A stretch of DNA of 64,000 bases, taken from positions 124,019 through 188,018 of the forward strand of contig CAUYUJ010017850.1 of NCBI GenBank assembly GCA_963575745.1, written 5' to 3'. Shown here piece by piece: positions 32,740 through 43,520 of this stretch; the stretch's first letter is position 1; each line of letters starts with the position of its first letter. Position numbers and translations under genes: made by a program. The notes under the pieces were generated by a model. That model was given only the letters and a program-made list of their open reading frames with translations. It had not been told where the DNA came from and made no database searches. The stretch comes from Prorocentrum cordatum (lineage: Eukaryota; Sar; Dinophyceae; Prorocentrales; Prorocentraceae).

Positions 32740-33030
32740 GGGCGCGCCTGGGCGGCGCACGGGGGGCGGCCCTCTAAGAAGGCCAGGGGGAGGGCTTCTC
32801 GGAGGGGCCCAGGGGCTTCCAAACAGGCTTCTCGGCGGAAGCTGGGAGGGCTTCGGTGGCAACTCATGGGAGCCTCCTATACCATCTTGTCGGCTCTTGC
32901 GAAACGATGCTAATCGAAACTGAATCGACGCTAAGTCGACGCTGACCAACGCTAATTCGACGCTATCTCAGAGATTTTGATCGATGCTAACGACGGAATG
33001 AAAAGGGTACGCCAGGCTCCCATGATTTGC
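32740..33030. repeat. C-like fragment joined to repeat F
   Basis: 32,750-32,855 resembles family C. 32,858-33,030 matches 61,895-62,095 (GGCAACTCATGGGAGCCTCC, CTCGTCGGCTCTTGCGAA-type, repeated GTCGACGCTA). At 57.5-62 kb these two parts are separated by LINE2. Confidence 0.55.
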
Positions 33031-33584
33031 CACTGAACGAAGCCAGGGGTAAGAACGGGCGGCAAGGACGCAAGGGCCTTGGACGTCGAAATTGGCACTT
33101 TGGGGGCGGCGGGCTGCCAAAGCCCTGGCGTGCTAGCGAGTGAAAACCGCGAAGGACGGGCCGCAGAGGCAAGGACGCAAGGGTACCCCAAGGACTTTCG
33201 CGCGCGCTTACTAATTATGAGTTTTGACGGTAAGAGGCTCTCATACCTCCTCAGGATCCCGCCCAACGCCTTCATTTTGTTCCACGTAGCGCCATCCCGT
33301 AAGCAACCATCCGGTCTTCAGCTATGCGGAGGCAACTGCTCTCACGCAGGAGGCAGAACTGGCCTGGCGAACAGGGCCGCCCCACCCACCCCGCGCCCTC
33401 CCCCCCGCCGCCTTCTTCCCAGACGTCTTCCGATGTGCTTGTCGGTTTCTCAGCGCCTGGTCAGAGTGAGGGGGACGAACGGTCATTCATTGTCCCTGGG
33501 TGCGTGGCTGAATGAGGAATTCACGGTGAAATTATGTTTGTTGCGTTGTTGTTGTTGCTGTTGTTTGTTGTCGTCGTCTCACCC
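33031..33584. other. No recognised feature
   Basis: Unique-looking sequence. GTTGTTGTTGCTGTTG short array at 33,545-33,570. No domain in any frame. Confidence 0.4.
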
Positions 33585-34092
33585 GCGACCCGCCCGCAAC
33601 CCACCCCGCGACCCACCCCGCGACCCACCCCGCGACCCACCCCGCGACCCACCCGCGACCCAACCCGCGACCCACCCACGACCCACCCCGCCACCCACCC
33701 GCGACCCACCCTGCGACCCACCCGCGACCTACCCCGCGACCCACCCGCGACCCACCCCGCGACCCACCCACGACCCATCCGCGCGACCCATCCGCGACCC
33801 ACCCCGCGACCCACCCGCGACCCACCCCGCGATCCACCTGCAAGGGAGGAAAAACCACCCGGACCCGACAATTGACGTTTACTAAACGGCTCTGGGCGTT
33901 GACTAAACAGCCCTGCCCTGTTCGATTAATTCTTTGTGTGCGTTTACTAAACGGCTTCGCTTGTCGGGTACATTATTATGAAATGAATTTTCTGCCCTCT
34001 ACACCCACGACCCACCCGTGACCCAACAGCGACCCACCCGCGACCCACCTGCGACCCATTTGCGACTCATTTGCGACCCACCCGCGACTTAC
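33585..34092 (+). repeat. CGACCCACCC minisatellite, two blocks
   Basis: 33,585-33,842 and 34,005-34,092 are arrays of 10-13 bp CGACCCACCC(CG) units separated by unique sequence. They read as Pro/Thr/Arg frames. Confidence 0.9.
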
Positions 34093-34449
34093 GCACATTG
34101 GTTTAAAGAAAAACCGGCGACTGCGGCTGGCTCGTTGTATAATTTGTGAAACGTTGGCGCCTGCGGCGGGCTTCTCCAGAGTCTCCCAAACTACCGACGT
34201 CCCCACCGCCCCCTCACTCTTATCCGCATCCGCGGGGTGTTACGTACTCGTTATTCATGGACCTGGGGCCCCAGAAACGGCCCCAGGGGCCGAAGAAAGG
34301 GAAATGAGGAGATCATCGCCTGAGATCTTGGTGGGAAAGCCGCCCCCCTCGCGCCACCCAATCGAACTCGCCGCCAACCGCGACCTGCCCCCCCGAGTGT
34401 CCTCCGTCGTCGCCGCCGCCGTCGTCGTCGTCGCCGCCACCGCTGCCGA

Positions 34450-34482
<33 letters not shown>

Positions 34483-34797
34483 TGTCGTCGTCCTCGTCGT
34501 CGTCGTCATGGTCGACCTCGTGCGCGTCATCGTCGTCGTCGTCGTCGACGACGACAACGACGCGAACTGGCCCCCCGCGCGTGTCCTGCGGCGCCCAACC
34601 TGCCGCGGCCGCCGCCTCCCTGTCGCAGACGAGGTGCGCGGCGCCCGCGCCCGCGGCGGGCTCGCCCGCCTGGTGGGGGCAGAGCAACGGTTCGAGGCTT
34701 CGCGGGAGAGGCACTGCTCGGGCTGCGCATCGGCAGCGGAGCGGTCCTGGTCCTCCTCATCCTCCCCCTCCTCACCCCCTCCTCCTCCTCCTCCTTC
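34093..34797. other. GC-rich, (GTC)n at 34,400-34,560
   Basis: A GTC/GCC triplet array, then GC-rich sequence without a domain, then the start of a (TCC)n cut by the gap. Confidence 0.6.
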
Positions 34798-34897
34798 NNN
34801 NNNNNNNNNNNNNNNNNNNNNNNNNNNNNNNNNNNNNNNNNNNNNNNNNNNNNNNNNNNNNNNNNNNNNNNNNNNNNNNNNNNNNNNNNNNNNNNNN
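34798..34897. other. Assembly gap of 100 N
   Basis: Exactly 100 Ns between (TCC)n and (ATC)n. The round number suggests a placeholder of unknown true length. Confidence 0.98.
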
Positions 34898-35359
<462 letters not shown>

Positions 35360-36600
35360 AAAGAACTCCTCCCTGCCGCACCCCCAGACGTGTGGGTATG
35401 GCGGGCCAGGCGTTTCGACTGAGACCTCCTCACCGCTTATGATCCTGAAGCTTGACAATTGCAACATCTTCACGGATTGAGGGCGGGTGGTTTTCAAAAG
35501 TCGGCTCTCGCTTTAGCGCCGCGGACATCGTTGCACAAGTTTGCAACCGTTCCCAAGATGGAGGGCGGGCCGTGTTCACAACGTGGCTCTCCCCCTAGCG
35601 CCGCGCACATCCTTACTCAAAGTTTGCAACACTGTCACAGATGCGAGTCCCTTTCAAAATGGGGTTCTCGCATCAGCGCCGCGCACATTGGCCCTAACAG
35701 TTTGCAACAATTTCACAGATGGGGGGCGGATCCTTTGCAACAAGTGATTCCCGCTTGAACGCCGCGCACATTTGTCGATGTGGTTCTCGTCACAGCGCGA
35801 CGCACATTAGTCCCAAAAGGTCGCAACCGTCTCGAAAATGAAAGGCGGCTTCTCTTTTCAATATGTGGATCTCGCTTTAGCGCCGCGCGCATTCGTCCTC
35901 AAAGTTCACGCCAATTTCAACGAAAATCGCACGGCCGAAATACATGGAAGGGCGTTCTGGCACGATTTCGATTTCAGGCAGCAACAGGCACATTGATTAG
36001 CTGCGCTGAAGTCCGACAGATGGCGTTCTGGCACGACTCGGAATTGTCAGGATGCAGAAGTCACGTGGCTTCGCGACGCTGAAGTCCCAGGAGCTGCGTT
36101 TTGGTAAGACTGAAAATTATCAAACGGCTGTCCTTCCATGAACCGGTTCCCGCCGTGAAAATCCGCCGACCTTTCGGCGTGTGTGAGACGCTGGTGTCGT
36201 CGTCGTCGTCGTCGTCGTCCTCGTCCTCGTCGTCGTCGTCGTCCAGGAAATTGAGGAACAAAGCAAAGGAGAACGTCGTAATTCAGTCGACTCCCTTCTC
36301 TTTATCCCTTTCCTGCCCTCCAGGGGGAGCGGGGCGGAGGGGTCCCGGGTCAGTGGGGGGGGGTCCAGGGTCAGGGGGGACAGGGTCCCGAATCAGAATA
36401 CCGCCCCCCCCCCGGGCTGCCGGCGGATCCCGGGAGGGGTCGCCAGCGGGGGTCCTGGCGGGAGGTCCTACCTTCAGGCTCCGCGGCACCAGCCGCAAGG
36501 CCTTCGCAATAAAAGTCGTCGAGGGGCCTATGAGGAGGGGAACTTGGCGGAATGGTCAGTTGCAACATTGTTCACGCGCCTTGGGTTGCACTCCTCCTCC
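35360..36600 (+). repeat. A composite repeat, unit 6, interrupted by B1
   Basis: Header CTCCCTGCCGCACCCCCAGA, monomers to about 35,915 and tail to CCGCCGTGAAAAT at about 36,160. The tail resumes as GGGGCCTATGAGGAGGGGAA at 36,520 and runs into (TCC)n. The gap between is repeat B. Confidence 0.8.
36160..36520 (+). mobile_element. Repeat B, copy 1, inside A unit 6
   Basis: Starts CCGCCGACCTTTCGGCGTGT then GTGAGACGCTGG, carries (GTC)n and AAATTGAGGAACAAAG. It then has a G/C-rich body and ends GCACCAGCCGCAAGGCCTTC then GCAATAA. Shares its ends with 50,505-51,145, and its start with 63,445-63,600. Confidence 0.6.
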
Positions 36601-36775
36601 TCCTCCTCCTCCTCCTCCTCCTCCTCCTCCTCCTCCTCCTGCTCTCCTCCTCCTCCTCCTCCTCCTCCTCCTCCTCCTCCTCCTGCTGCTCCTTTTTCTC
36701 CTCCTCCTCCTCCTCCTCCTCCTCCTCCTCCTCCCCCTCCTCCTCCTCCTCGCCCTCCTCCTCCTCCATCCCATT
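36590..36775 (+). repeat. (TCC)n microsatellite
   Basis: Terminal array of A unit 6. Confidence 0.9.
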
Positions 36776-37012
36776 TCCATATCCGCCGGCCCCCTTCCAG
36801 GGCCACCAGACTGCGAGGGTTAAGATTGCAGCTCCATGTTCCAATTGCAGTTTCCAGTTTCCACTGTTATTATATTGCTTTCTGCTTCCTTACTGTTACT
36901 TGCTGCTGTCCGCGCGACGGGTGGGAGCCCCAAACGCAGTTTTTTGCACCATGCCCTGGGAGGGTTTTCAGAATTCCTCGGGGGGGGCGTGGGACATGTA
37001 CAAATACATGAT
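36776..37012. other. No recognised feature
   Basis: Moderately AT-rich. No gene seen. Confidence 0.4.
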
Positions 37013-37215
37013 ACTAGCGTCCCCGAGGCCATAATCCGTAGTAAATTACACTGTATTCGCGTCCCCGAGGCCATAAAGCCCTTCCAAAGTACTCGATATT
37101 CGCGTCCCCGAGGCCATAACGCCTTGTAAATCATACGATAGTTGCGTCCCCGAGGCCACAAACCCGCGCAAATTATATTATATTCGCGTCCCCGAAACCA
37201 CGAACCCTCGTAAAT
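37013..37215 (+). repeat. 42-bp tandem array L, first part
   Basis: Five units of 42-43 bp with core GCGTCCCCGAGGCCATAA (core starts near 37,018, 37,060, 37,103, 37,145 and 37,187). Interrupted by D-c. Confidence 0.9.
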
Positions 37216-38143
37216 CCCACCAGCCTTCTGGGCGCAGGTGGTCTGCAGCGTTTCCTTTTCCAACCTCCTCCCTTTCCCTGCTCGGGGGGTTTACCTCCCC
37301 CCCCTCCCTGCGATGGCCCCCAAGATGACCCAAAATAGCGGTAGATGGCTCAAGATAGCCTCCGACACGCATCCAAGACGGCCCCAAGACGGTTCCAAGT
37401 GCCATCCGATCCCTCCGAGGACCCCCCCAAGAGGCCAAAATCATGGAAAAACCTTCAAAAAAATCATGTCGTCTGCCTGCTCGATTTTTCGCCTCCGATG
37501 GGCTCTTGAAGCCTCAAGATGGCCCCAAGACGGCCCAAGAAGGGGCCCAAAAGGGCCCCAAAACGGCCCCAAGAGCGCCGAAAAGCGCTTCAAGAGCGGC
37601 CCAAGAGGGCCCCAAGACGGCATGTTTGAGCCTCCGAGGGGGCGATGGGAACTAGAACCCCCCCATCTTTTTATCAATGCGGCCTAAGACGGCCCCTCGA
37701 GGCCTCCCAGACCACCCCCAAGAGCCCCAAGAGAGCTACAAAACCCCCCAAAAGGGCCCCAAGAGGGCCCCAAGACGCCCCAAAAGAGCCCCAAGAGGGC
37801 CCCAATAAGGCCCTAAGAGGACCTCAAGAGAGCCCCCAGAAAAAGCTCCAGGAGGGCCCCAAGAGGGCCCCCAAAAACCCAAGAGAGCCCCAAGATGGCT
37901 CTAAGTTTCGGAACGCACGCGAGTTTAAGATACAAAGCACTGCAACAGCCATTGCGAGTCATCGAAACATCATCGAAGCACCATCGTAGCTTGCACCGAT
38001 TTTTATCTTAAACCTCAATGCCGGAAGTTGTTTGTGATCCTTGTTTTCCCGAAAATAGCTGCGCAACTGCATGCGTCCTGCCGCCCCTGATTCACCGACT
38101 CCCCTGGTGACGTTTCTGGAGTCGGGATACGCGAAGCGTCAAG
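37216..38143 (+). mobile_element. D element, copy D-c (0.93 kb)
   Basis: The 5' end CCCACCAGCCTTCTGGGCGC then AGGTGG folds as nested stems. The interior is dominated by CCCAAGANGG units. The 3' end is GGATACGCGAAGCGTCAAG. AAT lies at both junctions (37,213-37,215 and 38,144-38,146), and array L continues on both sides. Confidence 0.75.
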
Positions 38144-38312
38144 AATTATACAATGCTCGCACCCCCGCAGCCACAAGCCTTCGAAAATTACCGAGATTCG
38201 CATCCCCAAGGCCATAAACTTTCGTGAATTACACCATATCTGCGTCCCCGAGGACACAAAACCTTGCAATTTACACAACATTCGCGTACCCGAGGCCATA
38301 AACCCTTTGTCG
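38144..38312 (+). repeat. 42-bp tandem array L, continuation
   Basis: Four units (CGCATCCCCAAGGCCATAAA and similar) continue the array split by D-c. Confidence 0.85.
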
Positions 38313-38654
38313 GAGGTTGGGGGTGAGATCGCAGTGAAACGGAGACCCCCCACTGGGAAATCGGTTTCGGTTTCGCGTTCGTGTCGTGCGTGCGGGCGAG
38401 GCGAAGCTGGCTGCGCGTGATCATCCTGAAGCTAGGCCGAAGTAGGAGCGAAAGTCCGTTCCCGTCCGCCGGTGGCTGGGAGGCGTCCCATTTGGGCAGG
38501 GCGGCGTCCGGGTGTCCCAGGTTTCAGTAGGAGCGAAAGTCCGTTTCCCATCCGCCGGTGGACGGGAGGTGTCCCAATTGGGCCGGGCGGTGTCCCTGGT
38601 GTCCCGGGTGTCCTGGGCGTCCCGGCGCTAACGCATGTCAATAATTTCATAACT
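38313..38654. repeat. About 80-bp tandem duplication
   Basis: Two units starting GTAGGAGCGAAAGTCCGTT at about 38,443 and 38,528, each with CCGCCGGTGG and GGGCGG.GTCC. Confidence 0.75.
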
Positions 38655-39230
38655 CAATTGTTTCGGCGCCTGCGGCGGGCTTTCTTATCCAACCCAGCTT
38701 ATCGGATCCCATCCATATTGTCCAATCCGACTCATTTCACCTTATCCAACCCATACGGTCCCATCTTATCCTATCCGACCCAATCCAATCCACCCAACCC
38801 AATCGATCAATTAATTTGTTTCTGCGCCTGCGGCGGGCCAATCAAATCCATCTTATCTTATCAAATCCCCTTTTTCCAATCCAACCCATCTTATCCCATC
38901 CAATCCAATCCACCCAACCCAATCCATCAATTCATTTTTGTCGGCGCCTGCGGCGAGCCTTCTTATCCAATCCAGCTTATATGTTCCACTCCATATCGTC
39001 CAATCCAATACATCTAATATTATCCAACCCATACTGTCCCATCTTATCTTATCCCACCCAATCCAATCCGCCCAACCCAATCCATCAATTCATGTGTTTC
39101 TCAATTCCACCCAATCCAATCCATCACTCCCACCCGATCCGATCCATCAACCCAATCTCCATGCAACCCATCAACCCCACCCAATCCAATCCATCCATCC
39201 ATCCCAATCCACCCTGTGAGATTCGCCGAT
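38655..39230 (+). repeat. Higher-order AATCC repeat with CGCCTGCGGCGGGC markers
   Basis: Units of roughly 120-160 bp begin CGCCTGCGGCG(G/A)GC (38,665, 38,824, 38,945) and consist of TCCAATCCA/TTATCC pentamer-type sequence. Confidence 0.85.
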
Positions 39231-39507
39231 AGGTCGGTCGACGGATAGGTAGATGATGGGATATCATCGACATCGCGATCATCATTGTGGTGGAGGGAGA
39301 CTCTGATAGACAGGGAGAAAAAAAAAGAGCGAGAGAGAGAGAGAGTGAGAGGGCGAGAGAGAGAGAGACACACAAACAGAGTGAGTAAGAAGGGGACAAA
39401 GAGAAATAGAGAGATGAGATCCAGGTGACAGGCTGGAGGTCAGTCAGGGTGGGCATTTGATCTCAATCCCCCCCCCCAACCTCCTTATCGCACACAGGGC
39501 GGCCGTA
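39231..39507. other. Purine-rich (GA)n stretch, no gene
   Basis: 39,310-39,415 is GAGAGAGA-rich. The flanks are unremarkable. Confidence 0.5.
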
Positions 39508-39777
39508 TAGGCAAAGTATACAATAGTTGCGCACCCACGTAAATGATGCAATCGTTGTGCCCCCGAGGCCACGAACCCTCGTACATTACGCAATACTCGC
39601 GTCCCCGAAGCCATAAACCATAGTAGATTACCTGCGAGTCGCTCCACCAAAAGCATAAACCCTCGTAGATTAAGGTTGACAGTCGTGTGAAGTCCCGACA
39701 CTGCTTCACGTCAGCGCCCACACATCCCAACACAGCTCTGGCTGGCGGCAGGGGGCGAAGCCCTTACGGATAGAGAA
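39508..39777 (+). repeat. 42-bp array L, third locus
   Basis: Diverged units (GTGCCCCCGAGGCCACGAAC, CGCGTCCCCGAAGCCATAAA) to about 39,680. Confidence 0.7.
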
Positions 39778-40139
39778 CTCATCCCTGTTGCACCCCTAGG
39801 CCTACACGTACCGATAGTGCGGGCCAGACGTTTCACATCAGACTGCCTCACCAGTCATGACTCTGAAACAAGCAAAATTGGAGAACAGGTCATGTTCCAA
39901 ATGCCGTTTTCGCCTGAGCGCCGCGGACGTTCGTTGTAGAGTTCGAAACAACCTCACGGATGGAGGGCAGGCCCATTCCAAAATGTGGTTCTCGCTTGAA
40001 CGCCGCGCGCACTCGTGTTGAAAATTTGAAACGCTTCAAGGGACCGTATGGTTGAAGTCACAGGGAGGGCGTTTCGGCAAGATCTTGGATTGTCAAGACG
40101 CAGCGGCACGTTGATTCGCAAAGTTGGCATCCCTGGAAT
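39778..40139 (+). repeat. A composite repeat, unit 7, left part
   Basis: Header CATCCCTGTTGCACCCCTAG, two monomers and tail start (TTGATTCGCAAAGTTGGCAT then CCCTGGAAT). Broken at AAT by D-d. Confidence 0.75.
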
Positions 40140-40648
40140 CCCGCCAGCCCGCTGGGCGACAGGTGGCCTAACGAGGGTACGTTTCTTTTTTTACGACTCT
40201 TCCGCTCGGGCAAGGAAACCCTCCCCTCCCCTCCCTGGGATTTTTGCGACGGGGCCCGATGTGTCAGGGTTTTTTTTTTCGGCCCCTGGGAGGGTCACTT
40301 TTTGACACCGTTCACGAGGATCGCGGCCCCCGAAGGGGGAGCTACATCGAGGACCCCCCTCTTCCGACCGACCGCCACCAACATGGCCCGCAGAGGCCCC
40401 CCCAAGGGCTCCCAAGAGGCCCCCAAGAGGGCTCCAAGAGCGCCCCAAGAGGCCCCGAAAGGCCTCGAAGACGCACCCCGAGAGGCACCCACGAGGCCCC
40501 CGAGCGGCATCAGAAAGCCCAAGATGACTTCCAAGATGGTTCAAGATAACCTCGCTGTTTCACTATGCGTGTCTTTTCCCCTCTCCCCCGGTCAGCTCTA
40601 ACGGGCATCGTTTCTGGATGGGCTGGAGGGGATGCGCGAAGCGTCAAA
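40140..40648 (+). mobile_element. D element, copy D-d (0.51 kb)
   Basis: The 5' end CCCGCCAGCCCGCTGGGCGA then CAGGTGG gives nested stems (GCCC/GGGC inside CC.CC/GG.GG). The interior is CCCAAGAGGCCC units. The 3' end is GGATGCGCGAAGCGTCAAA. AAT at 40,137-40,139 and 40,649-40,651. The A tail continues on both sides. Confidence 0.75.
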
Positions 40649-41391
40649 AATTCTGGCCTGGCGCGGTTCAGGGCCGCCGGGACGCAAGAGTCACGTTCTT
40701 TCGTCGCGTTGAAGCCCCAGGAAAAGCCGATCGGCACGATGGAGGATTATCGAACGGCTGTCCTCCCATGAACCAACCATCTCCCGCCATGAACATCACT
40801 TTTAGGAACATACGAAGAGGGAGCTTGGAGGGAGGGTTTACTGCAGCATTGTTGATGCCTCTTGGGTTTACACCGGTCTCCCTCATCATCCCCATCCTCT
40901 TTTCAGCCTCAGCCTTTGCCCCCTCCTCCTCTTCCTCCTCTTCCACACCTCCTCTTCCCTCCTTCTCCTCTCCCCCGTCCTCCTCATCCTCTTCCTCCTC
41001 GTCCTCCTTCCCCCCCTCCTCTTCTCCAGCCTCATCCCCCATCCCCTCCTGGCGAAAATGCCCCCCCCCCGTCGCACAACGAACGCGTCGGCAGGGCGCG
41101 CCGGGTTCTTCTCCACACCGCCTCACCACGCATGATCCCGAGCCTTGAAAATTGCAAACGCTTCGATGATGAAGGGCGGGCAACGTTGAAAATGCGGCCC
41201 TCGGCTCAATGCCGCGCACGTTCGTCTCAAAAATGTCGCGACAGCTTCAAGGACGGAGGACGGGTCGTCTCCAAAATGTGGTTTTCGCATTAGCCCCGCG
41301 CACATTCGTCTTGAAAGCTCGCACAACTTCACGGATGGAGGACAGCTCGCGTCCTAAATGTGGTTTTCGCCTTAGCGCGGCGCGCAGTCGG
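40649..41391 (+). repeat. A unit 7 tail, (TCC)n, next A header and monomers
   Basis: The tail resumes with AATTCTGGCC.. and ends GGGTTTACACCGG. (TCC)n at 40,915-41,035. Header CCCGTCGCACAACG..GCCGGG at about 41,070. Three monomers, then a junction to segment X. Confidence 0.75.
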
Positions 41392-41620
41392 GGCCCTGGG
41401 CCCCATCTTTCTGCGGCATTGTTCGAGCAGGATCGGCACGCGACGGCCCTGGGGCCCGACACCCGGCGAGAACACTCGCCGCGACTACGCCGCCGCCCCT
41501 GGACCTCCGGGGAGGACTGGGAGGAGGGCGCAGGGGGCCGAGGGCTCGAGGCTCGAGGCTCGCGACTCGAGCCGTCGTCGCCGTCGCCGTCGCCGTCGGC
41601 GCCGCCCCTCCTCGGGCTCG
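41392..41620. repeat. Duplicated segment X, copy 1
   Basis: Shares CCCATCTTTCTGCGGCATTG, GGCCCTGGGGCCC.ACACCC, GGGCTCGAGGCTCGAGGCTC and a GTCGCC array with 44,770-45,000. Confidence 0.8.
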
Positions 41621-41829
41621 CGCGCCCAGTAGCCTCCGCCAGGGCGGTCGTCGCCGGGCACGAAGACGTCGCCCTCGTGCATCGGAACGGCGAGCTGCCA
41701 GGAGTCAGCCCTCGCCCACGAGGAATCTCACTTTCATCCACCCTGGCCCCGACAAGGAGGCAAGCCCGCGGAACAAACTGCTGGAAGATAAACCGACGGG
41801 ACAGGCCAGCTTGTCCATGGACCCACCCA

Positions 41830-42643
41830 CCCCACGACCAGGAGTAGAAGTGAGATTTATTCCCCTGCCGCGCCTTGGCCCTCGCAACTCCCCGGCGCCG
41901 CGCGCGCGCCGAGAACTCGTCTTTGGCCATGGCGGGGCGGGCGAAGCTGCGGGCGAGCGAGTTCGCCGAGCGCCTTGCACGTTCCAGCCACGCCTTAGAA
42001 ACAGCGCTCTTCGCCCCAGCTTTGTTCGACAGCGGCGCGGTCGCCAGGCGGTGGAAAGAGGCTTCCAGGTTGCCCATCTCTAAATACTCCACCACCTTCT
42101 TCCGCGAGGTATTCAGTTCGCGATCCGTCAATTTGCCCCTGACCAGGCCGCGGTCGCCCGCCCACTTGACCAGGGGCATAAACTGGTTGAAGCACCCCTT
42201 GCAAGGGCGCCCCCGTGCAAAACCACCCAGCGCATCAGGGCCCATGCACTCTCTGCGCGCTTGCATCCGTGCGTTTCTTGCTCGTTCGTCTCAATGCGTT
42301 CATGGACACAGCCCGCGCAGAATGTTTATGCACAGAGCCCCGCCTGCGCGGTCTTCAGCGACATCTTGGGGGAGTGCGAGGGCCCCAGAATCTCGCGCAC
42401 CGCCCCCGCCACGGACCACTCCCTCTCGCCGTTCAGATGCATGGACTTGGACCTCTTGGCGCGGTCGGGCGCCTTTCGTGTAGGAGGGCACTTCTTGGAA
42501 GGTGGGACGAAAGGCTCTGCGATGACGGCCTGGTCCAAGTCTGCCTCCGAAGACCCCTTGTCCTTGAAACTCGGCTGCTTACCCTTCTTTTTGTCGCCAT
42601 TGTTATCCTGGGGAGCTAAGGGAAAAGTGTTCGTTGTGGTCTA
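41830..42643 (-). pseudogene. Decayed protein-coding sequence of unknown family
   Basis: Two minus-strand frames. The upstream one (42,643-42,300) reads DQAVIAEPFVPPSKKCPPTR and later GEREWSVAGAVREILGPSHS, ending at a stop. After a frameshift near 42,290 the downstream one reads GPDALGGFARGRPCKGCFNQ, then LVKWAGDRGLVRGKLTDREL, VVEYLEMGNLEASFHRLATA and an Arg/Ala-rich C-terminus. The CKGC pair plus upstream Cys residues suggests a zinc site. Composition and helix-like spacing look coding and not repetitive. No family name can be given. It may be a retroposed or element-borne gene; no leader relic is visible in front of it. Confidence 0.45.
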
Positions 42644-42647
42644 GTCC

Positions 42648-42722
42648 ACGAACTGACGTCTGTTGGTTGTCACTCTTCGCTCACTGCGCTATCCCCCGTG
42701 GGTTACAGTCAGTTCATGGACA
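42648..42722. other. 14-bp inverted repeat hairpin
   Basis: GTCCACGAACTGAC (42,648-42,661) and GTCAGTTCATGGAC (42,709-42,722) pair at 13 of 14 positions with a 47-nt loop. It lies just upstream of the minus-strand frame above. Function unknown. Confidence 0.5.
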
Positions 42723-42799
42723 GAGCTCCACGAACATATTTTCCCCATGCTCTCTGTCCTCCACCGGCTCGGGCTTAGATGTCTGAGCTGCCGCGAATC

Positions 42800-43517
42800 C
42801 CACCAGCCCGCTGGGCAACAGGAGGTCTAACGAGGGTCTCTTTTCTTTTTCACGACCCTTCTTCCGCTCGGGGACGGGAACCCACCCCCTCGCCTCCCTG
42901 GGTTTTTCTTTGTTTGAGAGGGCCCGATGTGTCAGGGTCTTTTCTCGGCCCCTGGCAGGGTCACTTTTTGACACCCCTGACGAGGATCGTGGCCCCCGAA
43001 GGGGGGAGCTACATCGAGGACCCCCTCTTTCGACCGACCGCCACCAAGATGGCCCGCAGAGGCCCCCCCAGAGGCCCCCAAGAGGGCTCCAAGAGCACCC
43101 CAAGAGGCCCCGAGAGGCCTCCAAGAGGCACCCCGAAAGGCACCCAGGAGGCCCCCGAGCGGCCTCAGAAAGCCCAAGATGACCTCCAAGATGGCTCAAG
43201 ATAACCTCGCTGTTTCACTATGCGTGTCTCTTCCTCTCTTCCCGTCACTTCTCATGGGCATCGTTTCTGGATGGGCTGGAGGGGATACTTGTTGGTCTGC
43301 GGGCTCGCGAAGCCGGTCGAAAGCCGTCCGAACACTAGTCGGGCCGCGACTAGGCAGCAAGAAAAGAGAGGCAAGCGAAGCGAGCGCGCGGGCAGCCACT
43401 CAGAAGAAGAGCCAGAAACGAAACTCCCATCCCCGGTGGCGTGGAGACCCCGGTGGCTGGTCGCAAGCGCAGCCAAAATGGCGCGGCGGCGCTGGAGGGG
43501 ATACGCGAAGCGTCAAG
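42800..43517 (+). mobile_element. D element, copy D-e, carrying E copy 2
   Basis: The 5' end CCCACCAGCCCGCTGGGCAA and the 3' end GGATACGCGAAGCGTCAAG, with AAT at 42,797-42,799 and 43,518-43,520. Closely similar to D-d through its body. The E element sits just before the 3' hairpin. Confidence 0.75.
43289..43490. mobile_element. E element, copy 2, with 14-bp target duplication
   Basis: 202 bp flanked by GCTGGAGGGGATAC at 43,275-43,288 and 43,491-43,504. D-d provides the unoccupied site (GGGCTGGAGGGGATGCGCGA). The long duplication fits target-primed or similar retroposition. There is no A-tail. The right end contains AGCCAAAATGGC. Confidence 0.8.
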
Positions 43518-43520
43518 AAT

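Noticed and set aside
41247-41830. Extending the orphan minus-strand protein through its full 339-codon frame
   Set aside because: The C-terminal part runs into duplicated segment X and A monomers, so only the part right of about 41,830 is treated as gene-like.
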